Below are positions 12,721 to 21,700 of a stretch of 64,000 nt of DNA, piece by piece. The DNA is from Bugula neritina (Eukaryota > Bryozoa > Gymnolaemata > Cheilostomatida > Bugulidae), in the NCBI GenBank assembly GCA_964035545.1, contig OZ037765.1, positions 1,897,001 to 1,961,000 of the forward strand. The letters run 5' to 3'. The notes beneath the pieces are model-generated. The model saw only the letters and a list, made by a program, of their open reading frames with translations. It made no database searches and had not been told where the DNA came from. Each line of letters begins with the position of its first letter. Positions within the stretch are counted from its first letter, which is position 1. The position numbers and the translations under genes are program-made.

Positions 12721-15700
12721 ATGACAGCCCAAACAGTGATATCAGCCAAATACCCACCACATATAGATGTAACAAAAACACCACTCGCCTTTGGAGATCG
12801 CGCTGTACCTCGCTTAGTAAGTTGATTTTTTGTTTAAAAATGCTTAATTAAGCATTTTTAAGTAATAGTGTAGTAAACTTGTGGGTTTTGAATGCAACTA
12901 GTGCCTACATGCTCTAGAGAGAATAAGCCAAGTATTCTGAATACGAATGAAGATAACTTTATTAGCATCAAATACAGCTTATGTGGTCCTACTACCAGCG
13001 AGCTCCAGTAGTAGTCTGAACTACACTGGAACTCGCTGGCTTTTATATACAAGCGAGACAAAGACATTCCTTTGTTGCCGAGATCGGGGTTCCGAAATGC
13101 CGAATATCGGCACTTCGGGACTCCGAAATGCCGAAACGCCGATTTTCGGCATATCGGCATTTCGGAAGACCGAAATGCCGATCTCAGCAACAAAGGACAC
13201 ACACAAAAGAAGCAACATTAGTAAAAGAAATATTACATAACTTCAGAATGCGTATTTCAGTAAAATTACATTATGTTGAGCTTTAACAGTAATTACCATA
13301 CTTAGGCATTAGCAAGCTAACTTACTTAACTATAATTACAGAATTAAGAATGATACGCAACAGTATTTATAATTTACTGTTGCACGCTGTTATTTCGAAA
13401 CTAAAAGAGGGTGAAAATCCATTACATTCTCCCCCCATCGAAAAGCATCCCCTTTTCAATAACAGAGACAAGGTGTTTGTACAAACAGGTCAAAAATAAA
13501 ACACAACAGTAGAAAATATGTGGTTAACAGAAAAAGTATTATGATTAATCAGGCGTGTCACAATAAACAATCGTAGTAGCACCCATAATATATACAGTTC
13601 GGGCGGCTAATGCCTAATTGTTCGGTTTGGTCATTGGAGGTGGTGCACCAGGCTTTCTATCTCTTCGGTACATCAGTCAAGGATACTGGACCAGGCATGG
13701 ATTGCACTATCAAAGACGCACTCGCGGTAAGGAAGTGCCATACTCTGCCCGTGACGGGGCAATTGTGAGTGGGTCGGCTGGGTCTTCTCTTCTATCTGGC
13801 TGCCTGGTGCTCCAGGCTCCTTGCCCAGTCTTGCCAGCGCTACCCGTAGAGGCTGGGTGGTGGCTGCGGTAGCGCCATCTCCAATCAGCTGGGCGGGTAG
13901 TAGGGTCGTGGCCTCATCTTCTTCTTCTGGAGGGGGGTCCAAGTCAGTCATAGGTATGGGGTATCGCCACCTACCTCGGCCAACATTACCCGAAAGAGCT
14001 GGGTACCTGTTGTCCAGGTGACTGTGCTGGTCTGGGGGTAATTGCTTTTGGAGAAGTCCGGTACTGCCAGGGCTGTTCTGCAACTGAGGCTCGGAGTTTT
14101 TACCCGTACTGGGTGTACCACTCCTCTGTGGGGACATCTCCATGTGTCCCACGTGGTAGTCCGCCAGATATCTGGGGGGCCTTCTGGCCCTCTGACTCCG
14201 TTCCTGCTGTATAGGCGCTGCTGGTGCCGGTGGCTCCTCAGCTACCGCTGAAGGGGGGTCCCCGCCTTCACCCGTAACACGGGTGGGGGTGTCCTCCCCC
14301 TGGAGGGGTGGTGGTCCTAGGGCTTGCTGTCGTTCTTGTTCCCGCTCCTCTCTCTGTTGTCGCTCCAGCTGCTCCAACAGGGCGGTTTGCTCCTGGTCCG
14401 CCTCTCTGGGGAACACAATTTCCACCTCTCGAGGGCGGGTGGCCTGTCCTCGACGGCTGGGCTGGCGGTGGGGCTCCAGGAGGGGTGGGGCTTGACCCAC
14501 CGCGTCTGGGCTGGCCTGGTACGGCTTCAGGCGCTGCTCGCTCTGGACTGAGACCTGTCCAGAGCGCTCCACACGGTATGTATGGTTTGGCAGCACCTCT
14601 ACCACGCAGTAGGGACCGACGAACTTGGGCTGAAGCTTAGCCGACTGTCCGCGTCGCCTACGATAGCTCACCATCCAGACCCAGTCTCCCACCTGGTACA
14701 ACGGGGGCTCCTCCGAGTCCTCTGTGCGGGTCTGCCACTGCTGGGTACGCAGTGCATCATGAGCTTTGCCCATGATGTCTATCAGACCCTCCACATATTC
14801 GTGTACCGGTGACTCGGGGGCAGGAACATGGTATGTCAGGTGTTCCGGAACCCGCGTCTCTCGGCCTAGCATCAGGAAGTTTGGGGTCTCCTGCGTGGCG
14901 GAGTGTGGTGTGCTGCGGTAAGCCCGCATGATTTGCGGCAGCACCACGTCCCATTCTTCCTGACCTCGGCCAAGGAGCAGGCTCCTGAGGGCGTCACCCA
15001 ACATCCTGTTGTTCCGCTCGACGACTCCGTTCCCTTGCGGGTGATATGGGGTGGTCCGACTCTGGTTCACCCCCCATATCCGGCAGAGGTCTCCCATGAG
15101 CTGGGACTGGAACTGGGCACCCTGGTCCGTATGTATCTGCTCGGGTAAACCGAGGTAACAGAACACATGTTGGTCCAGGGTCCGGGCCACCGTGGGGGCT
15201 GTTGCGTCTGGAATAGCCAGAGCATCTGCCCACCGGGTGAAGTGGTCCGTGAGCACCAGTATCCAGGTGTTCCCTCTGGCGGATAACGGCATAGGCCCGA
15301 CGAGGTCCACCGCCACTACTTGCCACGGTCGACCAGCGTATAGCCGGCGTCGACCAGTGGTTTCCGTGGGGCGGCCATGCTTACTAGCTTGGCAGACCTC
15401 GCATTGCCGTACCCGCAGTCGTACGTCCCGAGTCATTCCGGGCCAATACCAACGCAGCCGCAGACACCTGATGACCCGGCTGACTCCAGAATGAGCCTGC
15501 TTATGGGTGTCCCAGATCAGTTCCCGTCGGAGGGCGCGTGGACAGACGACGCGGTCCCTCTCCTGCTGACGGTTGTCTGCTGCTAACGTTATCATCAGGA
15601 GGCCATCAGGACTGACCTTGAGGGCGTCCCAGCGACGACAGAGGAGTTGGAACTCAACGTCTCCCTGCCGCTGCTGTTCCTCGCTAGGTCGTCGGCCCTC

Positions 15701-18700
15701 CTTCTTGGCCCGGAAGATGTCCGCTACCGCACCGGGTAGCGTCTCCTGGAGTCGGCACAGCTCCTTGACGTTCTGGTATAGAGTGGGGTTGGCATGAAGC
15801 GCCTGGACGTCGTCTGAGTGGGTTTCGGTCCGAAGATGGCCGTGCTCCCACCGATAGACGGCGCCCTCCCCTAACTCTGTTTCCACGTCAAGGCGAGCGG
15901 GTCCCCCGTCCCGCTTCTCAATGTGCAGGCACTGCTTACAGTCTCCTACCGGCCGGCGGCTCATGCCGTCGGCGTTCCCGTGCTTCCGGCCAGCACGGTG
16001 CTCTATCCGGTAAGAGAACTCGGCAAGAATCTCTAGCCAACGAGCCACCTGGCTCGAGGGCTCTGCACGTTTACACAGCCATATCAGTGATGCATGGTCT
16101 GTTCGCAAACGGAACGTTCTCCCATACAGATATGGCCGAAAGTGCTTGACCGCCTTGACTACTGCTAGGAGTTCCTTCCTAGTGGTGCAGTAGTTCTTCT
16201 CGGCGGCCGCGAGAGTCTTGCTGTAGTAAGCTACGACCACCTCACTTCCACCCTGGACTTGAGACAGGACAGCTCCCACGCTGTGGTCGCTGGCGTCAGT
16301 GTCCAGGATGTACTCTTGGGCTGGGTCAGGATACGCCAGAATTGGCGCCTCCATTAGCCGCTGCTTGAGGTGGTCAAATGCCTGCTGCTCCTCCTGTGTC
16401 CACTGCCACCGGACCCCCTTTGCGGTCAGCCGATTTAACGGCTGAGCCACTCCTGCGAAGCCAGGTATGTACTGCCGGTAGTACCCTACTAGGCCCAGGA
16501 ACGCGCGCAACTCAGGGAGGTCACGGGGGACAGTCCACTCCTTCACAGCCTGTACCTTCTCTGGGTCGGTAGCGACCCCATCACGGCCAACCACATGGCC
16601 AAGGTACGTGACTTCCGGCTGCAGGAGTGCACACTTGGAGGGCTTCAGCTTCAGTCCAGCTGCCCGGAGACGGTCAAAGACCTCCCGCAGACGACTGACA
16701 TGAGTCGAGAAGTCTGGGGAAATGACAATGACGTCGTCTAGATAGATGAGGAGGGTCTTCCAGTGTAACCCACTGAGGACCTGCTCCATGAGCCGTTGGA
16801 AAGTTGCCGGAGCGGACGTTAGTCCAAATGGCAGTACTTTCCACTTCCAGAGCCCGTCGCGAGTGATGAATGCTGCTTTGTCCTGGGCATCAGGACTGAG
16901 GGGTACTTGCCAGTACCCGCTAAGCAGATCCAAAGTACTGAAGTACTTGCTACCCGCGAGGGCATCTAGAGACTCATCTATCCGTGGGAGAGGGTAGGCG
17001 TCCTGGATGGTAACGCTGTTGAGTCTGCGGTAGTCCACGCAGAATCTCCAGCTACCATCCTTCTTCTTGACCAGGACTACTGGAGAGCTCCACGCACCGT
17101 GGGCAGGCTCAATCAGATTCCGGTCGAGAAGATCCTGTACCTGTCGGCTCACCTCCTTCTCCTTCTCCGGGCCTAGACGCCGGGTAGGCTGCCTGATGGG
17201 AGTGGTGCCGGCTGCCAGGGGTATCTCGTGGGAGATGACCTTGGTCAGCCCCATGTCTTCATCGCCACGACTGAAGACATCACTGTACTCTGCAAGTAGT
17301 TGAGCCAGTACTTGGCGTTCAGTACTACTGGTACAGTTTCCGCACGCTCCATCGTATAGGTCAGCCACATGCTCCGGGACTGCTCCTCGTCTGGTGTGAG
17401 GGGGTTTACCCTGGGTGTCGGCCACTGTCTCCAGTGCCGGACCCACATCCGCTTCCTGGATGGAGTGGTACTTCCCCACCAGCGCTCCAGCCGATAATCG
17501 GATAGGTTCCGTGAAGGGGTTGATGCACTGCACGAGGAGCTCCTGCCGACAATCTAGCCGATTCAGGCTGTTTGCTAGTCGGATCGCTCCGTGCGTTCCC
17601 TCAACCACCCCCAGGCCGGCGATCCCCTTGCAGTTGACTCTGCAGCGAAGAGTTGCCTGGGATCTCCCCGGAACCGTGCAGTCCCGCACTACCTGGACTC
17701 CGCCCACCAAGGGCCTTCCGAACTTGTCGACGCAGACAAGCTCCTTCCCAGCCATCACCACCACTGACTTCTGGAAATCCATGTGACACTGGTGTTTCTC
17801 CAGAAACGGCATTCCCAGGATGGCGTCCTCCTTCAGCTGGCTGACTATGAACGTCTCGTGAATTGCTTGATCGCGGACGCGTCCAGGTAGTGAAATGACG
17901 CCGTAGAAAGGAATGCATGATCCGTCCGCCAACGTACCATGCGCACCTTCATACGGCTCGAGGCTCGCCCGCTCTCGTGCACCAAGAGTGTCAAAGAGAC
18001 GCCTACTCAGCAGGTTGGTAGTGCACCCAGTATCCAGTAGGAATGTGGCAGCTTTACCCGAAATCTTTCCGGGCAGGAAGTAGCTGCTTCCATACGGCTG
18101 GGTGCTCCTGGAGCGGTCAGTCTCTGGGGGAGACACAACTTGGGTCCGCACAGCGGGCCTCCTCTTCGTCTTAGAGACAACGGGGGTTTTCTGAGGTCGG
18201 GAGGGTAGCTTGGGGTACTCTTGCGAGTAAGCTGAATTCTCCTCCACAACCTCCTCGGGCAACCCCGCGAACCGGTTACGGAGTGGCCAGGCTGGAGGAT
18301 CGGGTAGACCTTGCGGTCTCCGAGATCTCCGAGGTGCCTGCCATCCTGCTTCTTCTAGCTGCATCCGGGTCTTGAGTGACACGGCCGGAGGATCGGGTAG
18401 ACCTTGCGGTCTCCGAGGTCTCCGTGGCCTCTGCCACTCGGTATCGGCAGACCCTGTGGAGGTCTCTTCTTCTCCTCTTTGAGTCCTATCCCGGATGGGA
18501 TTGGCGTGAGGCCCACGGTTGGTGGAAGTTACCGTGAGCCTTGGGTGTTTAAAGGCCCTTGGCCTCTAGGGCAGTGCCTCCTCACGTGCCCTTGCGCCCC
18601 GCACCCCCAACAGGTTAGCAGAGATGGGCGGACAGGGTTGTCCCGTGATCGGGGAGCCCGCCTATCCGCCTGTTCGCTCTGCAACTTCGTCACCGTAGCC

Positions 18701-21700
18701 TGCAGGCCTTTCATCATGTCCATTAACATGGTGAGCTGCGTCTGCTCGGGTGATTTAGTTGCAGCTGCTGCTACCTGTGGAGTTGGAAGTGGGGTGGTCT
18801 CCTCATGCTCCTCGACCACTTGGCGGGCTGTATAGCTCGGTCGCCTAGGCTCTTCCACCTGGAAGTAAGCCTTCCCCATTTCCAGCGCTTCCTCTATACT
18901 GTTGACCTTGGCGGCCAGCCAGTATCGCTGCAGGTCCGGGTGATTCACGCTCCGGAAGAACGCGTTGTAAACGAGGCGCTTCCGGTCATTGCCAGTGGCG
19001 TGACCGAAAGCAGCCTGAGCCAGGCGCTCTACCTCGTTTGCGTGGTCTTCCAGGGGAGTCCTCCGGTCCCTCCTCATGATCTGCAAACGATCAGCTGCTT
19101 CTTTGGTTGTTAGGCCGAACCGGGCTCTGAGAGCCCGCATGATGTGCTCTTCATCAGGCCCAAGAGCGAAGCTCTTGGCCCGGCCTGTCAGACAGGCCCG
19201 AAGTTGGAGGATGCGCACCGGTACTGGCCATTCAGCGATGGTGGCCACATCCTGGAACTCCCTGATGAATTGCTCTACGTCTCCTTCTCCTCCGAAATTC
19301 GGGGGCTGGAGGCGATACCTGTCACCAGGTGATGCCTGTCCTTGCCCCCGCAATCCCTGGAGGGCTGTGACCAGCGCCTCAACAGTGAGGGCTGGTGGTG
19401 TTGCTGCCTCAGGGGCTGTGTCCCCTGGGGCCATTGCGTGCCGCTCGGCAACTAGTTATTCGAAAATCCCACCGCTGCCACCAATGTAGTAAACTTGTGG
19501 GTTTTGAATGCAACTAGTGCCTACATGCTCTAGAGAGAATAAGCCAAGTATTCTGAATACGAATGAAGATAACTTTATTAGCATCAAATACAGCTTATGT
19601 GGTCCTACTACCAGCGAGCTCCAGTAGTAGTCTGAACTACACTGGAACTCGCTGGCTTTTATATACAAGCGAGACAAAGACATTCCTTTGTTGCCGAGAT
19701 CGGGGTTCCGAAATGCCGAATATCGGCACTTCGGGACTCCGAAATGCCGAAACGCCGATTTTCGGCATATCGGCATTTCGGAAGACCGAAATGCCGATCT
19801 CAGCAACAAAGGACACACACAAAAGAAGCAACATTAGTAAAAGAAATATTACATAACTTCAGAATGCGTATTTCAGTAAAATTACATTATGTTGAGCTTT
19901 AACAGTAATTACCATACTTAGGCATTAGCAAGCTAACTTACTTAACTATAATTACAGAATTAAGAATGATACGCAACAGTATTTATAATTTACTGTTGCA
20001 CGCTGTTATTTCGAAACTAAAAGAGGGTGAAAATCCATTACAATAGCATAGAAAATAAAATAAAATAAATTACAAGATTAAAAGTAGATTATATGTTTTT
20101 ATTATAGGTAATTAATTGTCATGTTAAAATATAAAAGTGGTAATACTGACTGATAAATTTGTGTCTGCATGAGTGATCATTCTTCTAAGTAATTGTAGTT
20201 GTAAAACCATACTTAAGTGTTAACTAATTATCTGTAAACTTTGTAGAACAGAGAGCTAAATGATGAAAACCTTATAATTAGACAGAGAGCAGTAAGGTCA
20301 TTGAGTGACTACCTACACGACCCTGAACATATAGCAACATCACTGAGAGAAGGAATAGCTCTAAGTCTAAAAAAGCTGCTCTCTGATGCAGACGTTACGA
20401 TCAGAGAAAAATCATTAGAGTGCTTGCATATTATTGCCCGTAAGTCAACAACAGCCGCAATTTAATCTAAACTAAATGTAAGAATAATACTTCTTTTCAA
20501 AAACGATATTGAGTTTTCAATAACTTCTTTTACTCAAACTACTTTGTTGGCATGTTATACAAACTGAAAAACAAAAAATACAAATAAAATACTTTGCTGA
20601 GCACACTATGTTATTCATAATCTAATAATTGTATGTAGCATGCAACTTGTAATATATGGTACAAATCTCAATACTTTATAGAACACGCTATTGGAAGAGA
20701 TGTGTTTTTGGACTGTGGCATTATAATACCGGTATCAGAACTGTGGGATGACTCCGAAGATATTGTCAGGAAGAATGCTCATCAAACATTGAAAATGATT
20801 TGTGAGACACCCTTAGGCGCCGAGGGTGTGGTACAGAGTGGTCTCGTTCCAAAGCTAGTTGAGAAACTTGCCACAGAATTGGATGAGATTAAAATATTCA
20901 TTCTGGATGAGTTGCACTTCTGCATGAACATAGAGACCAAAGATGCACTGGCCACTAAAGGAATGGACACATTCACGGCTCTTCTTCAACACTCAGACCC
21001 GGAGATTAAAAGCAGATCGGCTCGTAATATTATGGATCTGAGGTAAACTATACACGTTGCTGCCAACAAGTTAGGCTTGTCTTTTTGAAAGTACATTTAT
21101 GTAAAGTTTGCATTACAAAACCTGATCTTATTATTACTGTAAAATAATTGCCCCCACTGGGAATCGAACCCGAGTCTTCTGGCTTGCAAGCAAGTGTGCT
21201 ACCATTACACCACGGAGGCCACTGGGTAAACTCAACACTACAATTACCACCTAGTATGTCACGGTTATACAGAGTTTTGTATACTTTATATTATATCGTA
21301 ATATAATTTAAAACATATAATAATTTTAATAATCATCAACAATATTTAGTACCCATTTGCTTGAACAACTTTCTAGCTAAATATAAACCGTTTAATATTG
21401 CAAAACGCTGTAAAAATGACTTCATAGGATGACTGGAACAAATCTTTACTGTCTGTATGATTGATTGGGCTAAATAGAGTTGAACTTTCCTTATATTTCT
21501 AGCATTCCATTGGCTGGTAAAAACAAAGCAGTAGAAATTGAGACAGTACCACAGCTGGTGAAGTTGCTTGAAGATGAAGACATTTCTGTGAAAGCCAATG
21601 CTGCCGGAGCCCTGATGATGTAAGTCAGCGTTTGGGCATAAATTCGATTTTGATTCTCTATTTCAAAATATTTCTGCAAGTCATTTATTGAAGCATTTTT

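Larger units (their letters stand above)
12869..13426 (-). repeat. 3' LTR of the Gypsy element (left copy)
   Basis: 558 bp, identical as far as I can read to 19485-20042. In the element's direction it holds U3 (13426 down to about 13015) with a nested palindrome, a TATATAAAAG box at 13049-13040, a hairpin near the start of R, an AATAAA at 12963-12958, and ends in GTTTACTACA. Confidence 0.95.
12865..20046 (-). mobile_element. Full-length Ty3/Gypsy LTR retrotransposon
   Basis: The element runs 20042 to 12869 on the minus strand, bounded by two 558-bp LTRs starting TG and ending CA. A 4-base duplication ATAG (12865-12868 and 20043-20046) flanks it. In element order: 5' LTR, one base, primer-binding site, gag, pol in the -1 frame, polypurine tract, 3' LTR. 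Domain order protease, RT, RNase H, integrase puts it in Ty3/Gypsy (Metaviridae). No env-like frame, membrane segment or signal peptide is seen. It is GC-rich against an AT-rich host. Both LTRs look identical by eye and both frames are open, so it is very young and may be active. It lies in intron 1 of RSPH14. Confidence 0.95.

Noticed and set aside
12858-13240. Open frames of 60-115 codons within the LTR, repeated at 19456-19856
   Set aside because: They arise from the palindromic U3 words read on both strands and are present only because the LTR is duplicated.
13618-18249. Many plus-strand frames opposite pol
   Set aside because: Shadows of the GC-rich pol frame; pol has RT, RNase H and integrase motifs and they have none.
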